64,000 nucleotides of DNA from Cryptomeria japonica. Lineage: Eukaryota; Streptophyta; Pinopsida; Cupressales; Cupressaceae. The position numbers and the translations under genes were made by a program. Positions 22,691 to 35,192 of the stretch are shown one piece after another. The notes beneath the pieces are model-generated. The model saw only the letters and a list, made by a program, of their open reading frames with translations. It was not told the DNA's origin and did no database searches. The first letter of the stretch is position 1. Each line of letters starts with the position of its first letter. The DNA lies in the NCBI RefSeq assembly GCF_030272615.1, contig NC_081409.1, forward strand, positions 879,005,220 through 879,069,219, in the 5' to 3' direction.

Positions 22691-23700
22691 TCAAATGGTG
22701 TATAATGTAACATGTGTTAATTTCTTGATTAATTATGTGTTCTCACACAAATAATTGACACATCAAATAATATTCAAACAAAAAATTATCACTTTTTATT
22801 TTTCTCAATGTATTAAAAGAAAAAGATGGTTGACAAATTGACCACAAAATTATATGTCTCTTTCATTCTTCTCAATAGACTAAAATAAATAAATTAGAAG
22901 TAATCTAATTCTACTTAAATAATTAAAAAATGAAGTCATCTTTTACATCTACTTCCCATTTCCAAAATCACTAAATTAAGCCCAATTTCATCTTAAGTAA
23001 ATTAGAATAAAATAACTTAAGCTTTAAAATAAGAGCTTGCAATATTATAATATAAAATGATTTTGATGAGAAATTCAAATGTTTGAATCTTATCTAAAAA
23101 AATCTAATTCTAATTATAGTAAAAAATCATCAAACTATAGTGCGCATGAATTTTCCATAGTCCATAAATACATAATTTGTGTTTTGGAGTGCAATCATCC
23201 ATCATCAGAGATGAAGAGGAGAAGAAGAGTATCATGGATTGTTGAGTGCATCCAAAATATTGATTCACAATAAGTACCCAGTTTCTAGAAGCATTGTACT
23301 TAATCATCAAACTATTTTTTTTTAGGACAATCAACCATAAAAATTTAAAATAATCCAAAAAATAATATGGATTAACTACTTCATAACCAAATCTTAAAAA
23401 TACTATAGATTAATAATTGAATAATCAAATTAATTTAGTAAAAAAACTCATATGTATGAATTCAAAAGATTTTTTTATTATATTTTAAGAAACACAAAAT
23501 CAAGTACAAAAGTTACAAAGTATTAAACATGTTAAAGACAATAGTACAAACTATAACAAAAATAATCTAGCATAAGATAACTATCTATTTTTCCTTTCCT
23601 TTGAGAGGAATGTAAAGATATCAGTACCTAACTCATGTCTCTTAGGGCTATGTGCAAGACCTCTAAATTCCTCATCATGAATATCAGATGTAATTGAACG
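22691..23700. other. AT-rich region without a gene
   Basis: Small open frames at 23079-23358 on both strands show no domain or codon pattern. Nothing further seen. Confidence 0.6.
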
Positions 23701-23732
23701 GAAAAAATTCACTTCTCTCTCTGTCTTCTATT

Positions 23733-24955
23733 CTAAATTTCTAGATATTGTCTTGCTTCTCTTTGTATATCTAGTTCACTTGATGTTCTTTGTCTATTAA
23801 CTTCACTTACAAAATCTAAATAATTGAGTGGCCTTTGATTCTCAAACTCACTTGTAATATCTGGATATTGTGATGCTCCATATCTTTCAACTTGACTTGT
23901 AAAACCCTCTGGATATTGTAATGCTCCATATCTTTCAACTCGACTTGTAAAACTTGGATAATCCACTATTGTTTTTCTACCTTCTGAATAATCCGATATT
24001 ATTTGATGACCAATCTCTCTTTCTCTATCATCCATTATTCTCTGTGTATCAAATGTACTTGTTTCATGTGAAAAACCACCATGACCAAACCAAGATGGAG
24101 TAGACATAGGCATTGATAAAACCGAAGAAAAAGAAGAAGAAGAAGACATTGGCAAAACTAAAGAAGATGTGGGCATTTGTGATCTCAATGCATCATCCCT
24201 ATAAGGAAAAGAGCTAATATTAACATTCTCTGAAATGGGAGCATAGTTGTAATTAATCAATGATGTTCTGGCCATTGTATATTGTTGTTGAGGAGTATGA
24301 AACAAACTCAACTATTGTTGTTGTCTTGGAAACTGTTTTTGCCTCAATTCTTCAATTTGTCTTTGTTTCTCTTGTTCTTGATAATTCAACTCTCTTGTTA
24401 TGGGCAAAAACCCACCATAATCATCCCTAGTTCTATTATATGACAACTCTTCTTGATGATTTAACTTTCTTGGTATGGGTAATTGTGGATAATACCCACC
24501 ATAATCATCCCTACTTCTATCATAATCTGACCATCTCCCATATTTTGTTGCAACCTCAAACTGGGTCTCCTCCATTGATCTTTTTGACCTTGTAGATGGC
24601 TCACCAATACTTTCCTTGGCATATTGTTTACCACCTAAAGTAAAGAGACTATTGCAAGTAAGACATTTATACCTTCCTGGAAAACATGTGAAGAGTTGTT
24701 GTCAAAGTATCTAAATCTGGTATTGCATTGAAGGCATTTAGGACACATTGGTTTTGCATCTGAATCTCTTAAAGCTTTTCTCAACTCTTCATATCTCTCC
24801 ATCTTATTCACAGGTTGTGGAAGATGAATCTTGTAATTCGTAGGCATGTAAGGGGATTGTTCTATTATGGATGAAGGAAAGTGAGCCCTTATAACCTCTA
24901 ACACATTCGCATCCATCATATTGTATGACAAGAAACAAATTTTTAGTTCTCTCAC
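23733..24955 (-). pseudogene. Broken protein gene with a Dof-like zinc finger
   Basis: On the minus strand: an N-terminal part from 24955 (MDANVLEVIRAHFP, NKMERYEELRKALRD), then CPKCLQCNTRFRYFDNN. A one-base loss near 24690 changes the frame. In the new frame the sequence reads FPGRYKCLTCNSLFTLGGK. Together these follow the plant Dof finger pattern (CPxC, then TxFxYxNN, PRYxCxxC, TxGG), with a spacing of 23 instead of 21 residues between the Cys pairs and without the conserved aromatic and basic pair after the last Cys. The frame runs on through a polar, Tyr/Gln-rich region with two copies of a YDRSRDDYGG / YNRTRDDYGG repeat, a TAG at 24309-24311, and continues to 23733. It may be a decayed gene or a transposon passenger. 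The Dof call is inferred from the fingerprint only. Confidence 0.5.
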
Positions 24956-25080
24956 AGAGAAAATAACCTCTGAGAGTTGAGCAATATGATAAGCAACAAC
25001 AAATTCAAATTTTTAATTCTCTCACAAAGAAAATAACCTCTAAGAGTTGAACAATATGATAAGCAATGACAAATTTTTGG
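24941..25080. repeat. 70-bp tandem duplication
   Basis: ttttagttctctcacagaga... (24941) and ttttaattctctcacaaaga... (25011) are two copies 70 bp apart, differing at few positions. The first copy overlaps the 5' end of the broken Dof-like frame. Confidence 0.85.
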
Positions 25081-25150
25081 TTCTAAACTCTAAACTTCTG
25101 CATTACAAATGAGTAATCATTTGATTTTTTAGAGAATCTTTTAAAAAGTT

Positions 25151-25240
25151 AAAAAAATCTATTTGTAAAATAGAAAATAAAAGAAAATTAAAAAAATCTC
25201 TTTGTAAAATAGAAAATAAAAGAAAATTACTTCATAATGT
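25151..25240. repeat. 45-bp tandem duplication
   Basis: Two copies of aaaaaaatctntttgtaaaa followed by tagaaaataaaagaaaatta. Confidence 0.8.
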
Positions 25241-25750
25241 CTTTGTGATCTATTAGTAGAATGTTTATTAGCAAAATAATTTAAAAAATTCAAAAAAATC
25301 TAAATTTTTTAGCAGTAAAATTGAAGATAAGAAAGGATTATTTCATACTAATTTTGTGATATATTAATCAAATGTTTTATTAATAAAATAATTTAAAATA
25401 TTAGAAATCTTTTTTTTTTAAAAAAAATAGAAGATGGGAAAGAATTCTGATTTATTAGTGAAATATTTTAAAATGGTAAAAATCTAATTGTTTTAAAACA
25501 ACATCACTATCCAATGATTTTACCATTTTAATTTTTAGAATAAACTCTTAATTTTATTTTATTTTAATTTTAATTTGGTACATATCATCGTCAAATTATT
25601 CTATATTATTCTTATTATTATAATTTTTATTAATTTTTAAATTATAAAGTGTTTTGTTCTTGAATTTTTCTTTTTTATATGATAAAGATAATAGAATTTT
25701 TTAGATGTTTGTTTAATGTCATTCAATATTTTTCTTCACCATTTATTATA
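25241..25750. other. AT-rich spacer
   Basis: No gene seen; very AT-rich with A/T homopolymers. Confidence 0.6.
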
Positions 25751-25922
25751 ACTAGCATATATATCTTTAATTTTAAGATATATAGATTATGTCAATATGT
25801 ATCAAGGGATTGAATTTTTTCAATTTAATATTTTTTATATTAAAGTTGAATGAAAAAATTAAACGCCTCGATTTATATAGGGGTAATCTATATATCTTAA
25901 AATTAAAGATATATATACTAGT
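25751..25922. mobile_element. Foldback MITE, 172 bp
   Basis: Almost the whole interval is one large inverted repeat: it starts actagcatatatatctttaa and ends with the complement (...aaagatatatatactagt). The arms stay similar inward (gattgaattttttca against tgaaaaaattaaac), so the arms are about 75-80 bp. No coding capacity. The TSD cannot be fixed because both flanks are short AT words. Confidence 0.75.
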
Positions 25923-26389
25923 AACAATGAGAGCTACAATATGAAGAATAAAGTTTAAACTTAAGTTAATATACACATGTTAATTAGGGTATTATTATTA
26001 ATATTATTAGCATTAGTATAGTATTATAGGATTAACTTATTAATATAAACATGTTAATTAGGGTATTTTATTATTATTAATATTAATATTATAAGAATAT
26101 TACCAGCATTACTATGGTATCATATTAATAAGTTACCATTATACTATTATATAGAAATTGTCTTTATTATGTCTTAAAATAAATATTATATAATTTTTAT
26201 ATTTTTTTCTTAATATTAGTCTTATAGTACTATTGAGTTTATACCATTATCACTATTTATGATAGTATTAATTGATTTCATCTTGTTAGTAATTTGATAA
26301 GTTTTAGGGTTCAATTAGTTTGACGTTTAGGATAAGAGTTCAGTTTGATTTAATGTTAGGGCTTGATTTAATTTTGTTTAATTTTTTAT
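25923..26389. other. AT-rich spacer
   Basis: Contains a diverged duplication around 'atgttaattagggtatt' (25977 and 26049), otherwise no feature. Confidence 0.6.
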
Positions 26390-26645
26390 ATACATCCAGA
26401 TAGATGATAATGATAGTGACTCTAAAAATTCATCAAACATGGTAGTATATTTTTGGAACTTTTTATTGAAGTAGTGTTAAGGTTTATAGTATAATATGCA
26501 TAATTTATTATATTATTATTATTATCATCAAATTATTATACTTTTGAAATTTAGTGTTCAAGTAGTGTTAAGGTTTATAATATTAAACGATTTATTTAAT
26601 ATTATATTATTCAATATTAAGATTTCTAATATACATCAAGACAAA
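26390..26645. repeat. Local duplication carrying the empty site of the TIR element
   Basis: Bases 26390-26460 (tacatccagatagatgataa, then tgatagtgactctaaaaatt) match the two flanks of the element at 26650-27881: left flank 26630-26649 (tacatcaagacaaatgat) and right flank 27882-27935 (tgataatgatagactctaaa). It therefore shows the pre-insertion sequence, with a single TGAT at 26405-26408. Confidence 0.8.
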
Positions 26646-26649
26646 TGAT

Positions 26650-27881
26650 GGGTGGGTGCAAGAAGTTGAGTCCCACTTTTGGGCAAAAAGTGGAAGTGTT
26701 TTCCCTATTTTTCAATTTTTTTGTCAATTGATGTCAAAATTTGAGGCACTTAGAGTTTGAATCTGAAAAACCTTTAGTAATAGAAAATGTAGTGCTCGGA
26801 GTCTAATTTTCAAATATGTAATTTATTTCAATACCCACATGGTAGAAATTGCTTTTTAGTAGGCATATTTAAAAACCACTTTTTTCAAAATGTTTGTTTC
26901 AGGACCATACCACACGTGTACGACCACCATATTTTGACGTAAATAAAATAATCTTTGCAAATCCTTTTGGGAAAAGATACCTAATACACCAAATATTGAT
27001 GAGAATATTTTTTCTTATTTTTTATTGAATATATATATTTTTAATTAATTTTTAATTGACTATAAAGTACATTTTCAAAACATCTGGTGTACGACCACCA
27101 TAATTTGATGAAAAATTCATATTTTTTAATTTTATTTTTTTTAATCTTCAAAAGAATTGTATGTAGATTGATGTCATATAATTTATTTTTGAAAAAACCT
27201 ATAAACAAAAAAGTTATTAAATTTTTACTAAACCTCACTATTTTACATTTAGGTACCACTTTTGATTAATAAATAATGCAAAAATAGTAAAAATAGTCAT
27301 ATCACTATGAAATTTACATTTTTGAAATTAGGAAAGTGAGAACTCTAAAGGGTTTTTGTTTCATCAAAAAATACGATCAAGAAGACCTTCAAAAAATTAT
27401 GGCAAGGTAGAAATTTGGTATTCTAGTGCCTTAGCCATTTTTTTGGAGGTCCAAGCATAGGCTTGGTCCCACCAAGCATAATCCGAAGCCAAAAACGAGG
27501 CATAGGTGTGTTTCCCGCTCCATCTTTTATGAAATGGGTGCCCATTATTTAAAATTCAAAAAATGGGCACCCGTTTTGAAATTTATAGTACTTTAAGAAA
27601 TGTGTGCCCGTTTTTAGAAATGGGTACACGTTTTTAGAAATGGGTGCCCGTTTTTAGAAACATGTGCCCGTTTCTAAAAATCGTGCACCCATTTCTCTAC
27701 GACATTCTGATCCTAAATGAGTGCTCATTTTTCAAAACGTGAACCCGTTTTATTTTTATGGCTCGGGGCTCCGAAGCTAAACGGGTGCTCGTTTCTTAAA
27801 AAATGGGCACTCGTTTCTAGCGGCAAAATTTTTTGCTCGTAGATTTCCACGGAATTGGGGCCCAACTTCTTGCACCCACCC
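26650..27881. mobile_element. Non-autonomous TIR element, 1232 bp, 4-bp TSD (TGAT)
   Basis: The left end GGGTGGGTGCAAGAAGTTG at 26650 is repeated exactly as the complement at 27863-27881. Similarity continues inward (AGTCCC against GGCCCC). TGAT directly flanks both sides (26646-26649 and 27882-27885). No open frame of note inside. It contains a local repeat 'tgtacgaccaccatantttg' (26917 and 27088) and a gtgcccgtttnnagaaa minisatellite (27540-27840). The TIR matches the large element at 36504-52494 at 15 of the first 19 positions. Confidence 0.85.
27540..27840. repeat. Degenerate minisatellite within the TIR element
   Basis: Units of about 21-23 bp built on 'gggtgcccgtttttagaaat' in direct and inverted orientation (complement: aaaaacgggcaccc). 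At least eight recognisable copies. Confidence 0.8.
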
Positions 27882-27949
27882 TGATAATGATAGACTCTAA
27901 AAATTCATTGAACGTGGTAGTAGATTTTTTAAATTTATTAATGAAATAT

Positions 27950-30740
27950 TATGATTAGGTTCAATTTGGTATAGCATTAGGTATCAATTTGGTATAGGGT
28001 TAAGGTTTAATTTGGCTTAGGCTTTAATTAGGTTTACAATTAGCATTTGAGTTGGTTTACTATTAGTGTTCAATTTGATTTAAGGTTAGTGTTTATAAGG
28101 TAGGTAAGGTTTTAATTTGTTTTAATATTCAATTAGGATTAGAGTTAGGGATCAATTTCAATCAAGTTTAAGGTTTTTTTAATTAATTTGGTTTAAGGTT
28201 TAATTTGGTTAAAGGTTTAATAATATTTTTGATGTTGTGTTCTCTACGATGTTTATAGTTAGCATTCAATTTGGTTTCGTGTTAGGGTTCAATTCTATCC
28301 AAGGTTTTAGGGTTACCTTTCAATTTGGTTAGGGTTGAGCCCCAATTTGGATAGGGTTTGAGTTAGTATATGGTCGAGGTTCAAATTAATTTAGGGTTAA
28401 GCCTCAAATTGGTTAAAGTTTAAATTAGTATAGGGTTAAGGTTATAACTGACTTAGGGTTAGGATTTGACTTGGTTTAGAGTTTGGGCTCAGTTTGGTGT
28501 AAGATTAAGTTTAAATTTTATTTAAGGTCATGGTTAAATTTGGTTTAGTATTAGAGTAAGTGTTAGGATTAAAATTTATTTAGGATTAGGGTTCAATTTG
28601 TCTTAGTGATTAGTTTTAGCTTTAGGTTTTAATTTGGTCCAGTGTTAGGGTTAGGGTACAATATTTTTTACAGTTAGGCTAAGGGTTCCATTTCAATTAT
28701 GGTTAGTAATCAATTTGGTTTAGTGTTGTGGTTAGTATTACGGTTCAACTGTATTTAGCATTAGGTTTTAATTTGGTTTATGATTTAGATTTAGTTTTGT
28801 TTAGTGTTAGGGTTCAATCACGTATTTAGGGTTAGTTTGGTTTAGGGTTATGTTTCAATTGTATCTAAGGTTAGTTTGGTTTAGGTTTAGGATTATGGTT
28901 TCATTTGGTTTAGGGTTACCATTCAATTATATTTAGGGTTAGTTTGGTTTAAGGTTATTTTTTAGGTTTTTATTTGGTTTTTGATAGAGATTTAGTTTGG
29001 TTTAGAATTAAGGTTCAATTGCATTTTGGGTTTCATGTGGTGTATGATTTAGATATAGTATGGTTTAGCTTTAGGGTTCAATTGTATTGAGGTTTAGTGT
29101 TAGGCTTAGGGTTCATTTTTATTTATGGTTAGGGTTTAATTTGGTTTAATGTTAGGATTCAATTGTATTCAGAGTTAAGGTCCAAATTAGTTGAGTGTTA
29201 GTGTTATGCTTTCATTTGGTTTTGTTAGTTAGATTTAGTTTGGTTTAGGGTTAGGGTTCACCTTTGTTTAGTATTAGGGTTCAATTTGGTTCAGTGTTAG
29301 GGTTATAATTCAATTTACTTTATGATTTAATTATGTTTGTCGTTAATTTTTTACTGTAATGTTAGGGTTCAATACAGTTTAAAGTTAGGGTTTGTTTTGG
29401 TTTAGTGTTATGCTTTGAATTCAATCTGGTTTAGGGATAGGGTTCAATTTGGTTTAGAGTTCAATTTATTGTTGATTGAGTTTAGAGTTAGGGTTTAATT
29501 TGGTTTAATGTTAATTTTACAATAGATTCGTGTAATTTGGTTATATAATTCAATAATGATTAGGGTTAGGGTTCAATTGTATTAAAGATTAAGGTTACAA
29601 ATCAATATGGTTTATGGTTAGAGTTTGATTTTGTTTAAAATTTGTGTTCATTTTATTTAAGGTTGGGCTTCAATTTGGTGTTAGGGTTACAATTCAATTT
29701 GGTTTAACATTCAATTACATTTATAAATAATGTGTTTTTTAGAGTTAGGATTTATTATGGTTTAAACTTAGGGTTTATTTTTGTTTAGTGTTATGCTTAG
29801 AGTTTAATTTGGTTTAGGGTTAGTGTTCAACTTGGTTAAGAGTTTAATTGTTGTAATAGGGTTTAATTTGATTTGATTTAATTAAATTAAGGTTAGGGTT
29901 AGGGTTAATATTAAATTTAGTTTAGTGTTGGGTTTATAGTTTGATTTAGCATAGGGTTTGGATAAGGGTACATTTTGGTTCAGTTTAGTTTCTACTAATA
30001 AAAAAAATATTAAAGGGTTAGGGTTTAATTTAGTTTATTGTTAGGGTTAGGGTTCAATTTGGTGGTAGGTTTGGTTTAAATATCCTATAGGATTAGGGTT
30101 CATTTCAATTTAAGGTTTGATTAGTTTAATAATCAATATTAAATTTGGTTTGGGGTAACGTTCAATTTGGTTTAGTATTCCATTAGGTTTAGATTTAGAG
30201 TTTCTTTTGGTTTAGTGTTACGGTTAGAGATTGATTTGATTTATGATTTAGATTTCGTCTAACTTTTAATGATCTAAAAAATATTAAAATGTCCATATCT
30301 AATTTAGTTTATTTGGTGGGGTTAGGGTTCAATTTGGTGGTAGGTTTGGTTTGAATTTTCTATAAGGTTAGGGTTCGCATCAGTTTAAGTTATGAATATG
30401 TTTATAGTCAACATTTAATTTGTTATAGGGTTAGTGTTCAATTTGGCTTTTTTTTTTAGGGTTAGAGTTATAATTCAATTAGGTTCAAGGTTAAGGTTCG
30501 ATTTGGTTTAGGATTTGGGTTCAATTTGTTTAGGGTTAGAGTTTCTTTTGTTTAAGTGTTAAGGTTAGGCTTAAACTTTGTCAAAGGTTTGGGTTCAATT
30601 TGGTAGAGGGTTTGGGCTTAATTTTCTTTCAAATTGGTTTGTAGTCAATATTCTATTTGTGTTAGTGTTAGGTTTCAATATGATTTAATATTAGCCCGTT
30701 TATCTTGGTTTTGTGTTAGCTTTAGAGTTCAATTTGATTT
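27950..30740. repeat. Degenerate telomere-like array (TTTAGGG-related)
   Basis: About 2.8 kb in which ggtttagggttagggttcaa-type words recur over and over, with 'caatttggtttagggttag' as the most common longer unit. TTTAGGG and TTAGGG heptamer/hexamer words are frequent but never form a long perfect run. The orientation is constant (G-rich on +). Two AT-rich interruptions lie near 29990-30010 and 30270-30300. It looks like a decayed interstitial telomeric or telomere-derived minisatellite. No gene. Confidence 0.85.
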
Positions 30741-31012
30741 AAATATAAAATCTATTTTTAACATAATTTAAATTTATTACTATTATATTAATATTATATA
30801 AATATTATATTGATATTATATTACTATAGTTTTTAATTCATTTGGTCCATATTTTTATATTATAAATTTAATAATAGATTTAATTATTCAATATTTATGT
30901 TATTTAATTATGGTATTATATATAATGAATTATATAGAAAATTGTGTTACATATAAAAACATGATATACAATTATTTAATCTATTTAAAATGTAAAAACA
31001 TCTTTATTCTCT
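30741..31012. other. AT-rich spacer
   Basis: No gene or array seen. Confidence 0.6.
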
Positions 31013-31612
31013 TTAATTAATTTTTTATTTAACTTGTCTAATTTACTCATAAAAGATTATATATAATAGAAAGAAAAAAATCTTTTATGGATTTTCATAA
31101 TTTTGTTATTATATTTATATTTAGAAATATGGAAGTTCTTTTTAATATAAAATAAATCATGAATATTTTTTAGCTTTTTTGGGTGCCACTATGGTGGGAA
31201 AACAACAACTATATAGTTTTTCTTGTTTTAAAAATAGATATGTAGTGGCTTTGTTTTTTTGCTTGATTTTTTATGGCTCTTTAATTTTTATTTTTTTATG
31301 TAACTTGTCTAATTTACTCATAAAAGATTATATATAATAGAAATAAATAAATCTTTTATAGATTTTTATAATTTTGTCATTATGTTAATATTTAGAAATA
31401 TGAAAGTTTTTTTTAATATAATTAGAGAAACATGATTTTTTTTAGCTTTTTTTGCTGCCACCGTAGTGTGAAAACAATTATCGTATTTATTTATTTATTT
31501 ATTTATTTGGGTTATTATTGAATTAAAAATAAATATGTAGCTACTTCATTTGTTTTTTTTATTTTTTGGGCTTTTTGTTTTTCTTACAAATGTTTTTTTG
31601 GGTGCCATTGTA
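31013..31612. repeat. Tandem duplication, about 270 bp, with a third partial copy
   Basis: Copies at about 31013-31232 and 31281-31480 share aacttgtctaatttactcat, aaaagattatatataataga, then tttagaaatatg and ttttttgggtgccac-type blocks. A third fragment (tttttttgggtgccattgta) is at 31590. An (ATTT)n run lies at 31483-31508. Confidence 0.85.
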
Positions 31613-34434
31613 GTGTTATGCCTCTCGACGTAATTAATAAGTATTTTTTCCTTAGTTTGTGGTCATTTCCCTTCTAAACAAAACACGTGCCAAACTCTAC
31701 TTACCTATTCTTTCAATGCTATGCTATTTTTAATTCCTTCAATGCCTTTATCAAATTGAGTGAGTTTTTTGTTCAGTAAGTTATAACTTGAGGAGATCAA
31801 AAGATGTTAGTGAGAATAAATGGAGTTCTATTGACAATGTGACATCTATTGATCTTGTAGGTTAAACATGTCATGAGGGATAGTGAAAGTTGCAATGGAG
31901 TATGAATGCACAAACTTGAGTTATAAAGAAAAAAATTAATTAATATTTGAATGGTGTCTATCATCTAGTGAACTATAATAAGAAAAGTATTTTATTATGT
32001 ACTAAATGTTTTTTTTTGGTAAATATTTATTTTTAATATTTTGTTTTTATTGTTTAAAAGGGGTGATCATAAATTATTGTCATTTTTTTATCTTTTTCAA
32101 TTTAAATTTTATTTTTTTTATGATGTTTTATCATGTGTATCTTTGATTATTTAATCATTTTATTTTATTATATTTATTTTGAGCCACTTGCATTAGTTTC
32201 TAACAAATTAACAATATAAGTGACTCTTTAATAGTTGTGTTTCAATATTGATTAATTTGTGAAAAGGTTGATTTTGAAGGAATATCACCTATGATATTGT
32301 TGTAGGGTAAAATCTCCAAATTTTTACATGTACTCCCACAATCTTGCACATGAAGAGAATGACATGGAAAGTATGCAGTAAATCCTACTTGACATACAAA
32401 TAGAAAATGGGTTGTTAATGTTATCCATGATTAGTTGATTAAATCCTATTAACTTATATGCGACAACTTACAATCTAGTTCAAAATTGGTATCCATTATA
32501 TACTGCAAATAAATACTCTACGTTCAATATATATGTGCTTATTTGCTTAACTGCTTAATTTGAAATTTTTATAATTCAAGAATTTGTTATGATTTCATGT
32601 GACAACCTATATCTTCTCAATTTTTCCTCTATATTTTCATTTCTTGATCCACACTAAACATGTATTTTCCTTCTACTATTGTTGGATGTATTCACCCTAT
32701 TTCAATATCAATTAAATAACACCATCTCCTCTTAGATTTTCTTGGTTCCATCTTAGTTCAATTGAATTCAATATTTAGGGTCCATTTTCTCGAAGACTAA
32801 TTATTTCTTACTAAACTTGATTTGTATTTTTTACTTCTCACTTAGTTTGTGGTTATATTTCCCTTATAAACATAATGTGTGTCAAACTCTTCTCCTCTCA
32901 CATATATCTTTTATAAAAAATTAGTCTTCCATTTTTACATTTTTCATCTATAAGTCAGTCATTAGTGTATTGATTTTCAAGGTAATAGAGTTTAATAATT
33001 AATTATATAGACCATTGACAAAATTTAATTTTTTGTTTCTTTAAGGTGCATTCATTTTGATACTAATATTTCTATAAAATGGCTAGTCAAACTTCCTTTC
33101 AACCATAACTTTACAATCCATTCATTTTAGCTAATATTTTCAATCTCTCAATAGAATAGACATATTTGCATTTCCAATCCCTTGGGCAATCTTGAAAATA
33201 GAAATAATTAATTGAGAATCAACTTTGATAGCTCAACAAATAAGATTTGATTAATAAAAGGCCATAGATTTCCCTTTTGAACCATATATTTGTTTCCATA
33301 TTACCATGATAAATATAATTTGAGAAAATTGAAGAGATCCCAGGCTAACTAAATGATTGTGTGATCTACTCTAAAACAAGGCAATTTGCACCATATGAAC
33401 ATATTTGTAATTTGAGTAAATATTACTTCCATCTTTTCATGATTTATGTTAAATTATAAAATAAATTTCTAATGACTATAAATAAAAGTAGTATTTGATC
33501 TATTTGATCTAGTATTTTACAAACAACCTTATATTGTCAAATGAAAAATAAATAGTGATCCTATTTCCTTAGAAATTTTTTAATTTGTTTGACAAATATA
33601 ATTTAGAATCCTTCAAATTTAACTAATGAAAAACAAACTCAATAGTCATTTATAAATATTAACACTTTATGATAAACATTATGAAAATACTAATGAAGCT
33701 CAATTCATTTTCTCCTAAAATATCAATTTTCTCCTAAAATATTCTAGAATGGTTTTGACCCTTTTGTCTCAATGTAATGGTATAGTGTTCAAGGAGCATA
33801 TATTTGTATGTGAAATTTTATATTTTACCTCAACTTTAGGATAGCAATCAAGAATGGATCTTTATATTAACTATTTATTCTCTTTGGTAAATCTTGCACT
33901 TGTAGTTCCAACATTGAATCAAAACTACAAGTCATTTTGAATTTCAAATTATTAAATTAGTTTTAATCTACAGCCCAACCCGACTTACCTCAAACTAGTC
34001 ATTATCAACTATTATAATGTAGAAAAATAGAGTTCATTTTCACAATTAATCTTATGAATTAAGTTATGTAATTTTAGATACAAGAAAATGTCAACAGTAT
34101 GATTGCTTGTATTATACATTCTCAGAGAAAATTATAATAAGATAAAATAATAGATTAAAGTGAAAATATCATTCACCATCAAGAAGATTCACAATATATA
34201 TGAGAAGAAACCATTTTCAATAAAAGAACCCACCTTGCAATCTTCATGAAATCATTATGGTTTTTAGTAAATAAAGATCCAAAATACAAAATTTAAGATT
34301 TTAGTCTTGATATGAGATCAAAACCAATAAAAAATGTATTCTTCAACCAATAATATAATATGCAACCTCTTATTCTAAAAAATAATCTAATATCATGCAT
34401 TCAACTATAAATCCATATTTATATCCATATTACA
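31613..34434. other. AT-rich intergenic DNA without a visible gene
   Basis: Frequent stops on both strands. The only structure noted is a diverged direct repeat of about 70 bp (31650-31712 and 32828-32905: cttagtttgtgg...catttccctt, then gtcaaactct-like). Confidence 0.6.
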
Positions 34435-35192
34435 ATGAAGAAAAATAATATGTAATGTTATACCATCTCTCATCCATGGTGGAGTTCTCGTAGCATTATG
34501 ATAGAGTAACCTCCACCAACTTGCTCCATATTAAACAATTATCATAAGCATATAATTTATAGAAAATAAGCTTGACTAATACCACCAATGACCATATTTA
34601 GTAACATTATAGAAACCATGTTCCATTTTTCAATAAACTCAACATAAATAAAGGATTTGCATATAATATCTACTTACCTTTTTGAGGTCGGGATGAAATA
34701 AAAATCCATGTTGATCTTTCACCTTCCTAAATGGTGCATAGTTAAAATTTAAAAAATGAACTAGTCAAGTAGTTCATTTGACCTACTCTCAAGTTTGACC
34801 TTCCAAAGTAGCTCCATATTCAATGCACAGTGATAAGAATGTCTCCAAATCAATAGAGAATAATTATATTATTTCCCTATGTTCCCACTCTCTCATGTGT
34901 AACCATTTTCCCCTGATCCATCAATATTGGAGATAGTTACATAATTAACCATCTATTAATGTCAATTAAATTACAAAAAGATAAATAAGACGTGAAATTA
35001 TTATACTGAAGAAAAATAATATGTAAGGATATATCATCTCTCATTCGTGGTGAATTTCTACTATCAATATGATAGAGTAACCTTTGTCAACTTGATGCAC
35101 ATTAAACTACTATTAGAAACATCCAATTTATATAAAATAAGCTTTACTAATACCACCAATGGTATCTAAAACCATTATAGAAACCATTTGAA
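34435..35192. repeat. Direct repeat pair, about 180 bp, 575 bp apart
   Basis: 34435-34618 and 35012-35192 share gaagaaaaataatatgtaa, then atcatctctcat, atgatagagtaacct, aaaataagcttgactaatac and ccattatagaaaccat-like blocks in the same order. Non-coding. Confidence 0.8.

Noticed and set aside
27950-30740. True telomere or chromosome end
   Set aside because: The repeats are heavily degenerate and flanked by transposons on both sides.
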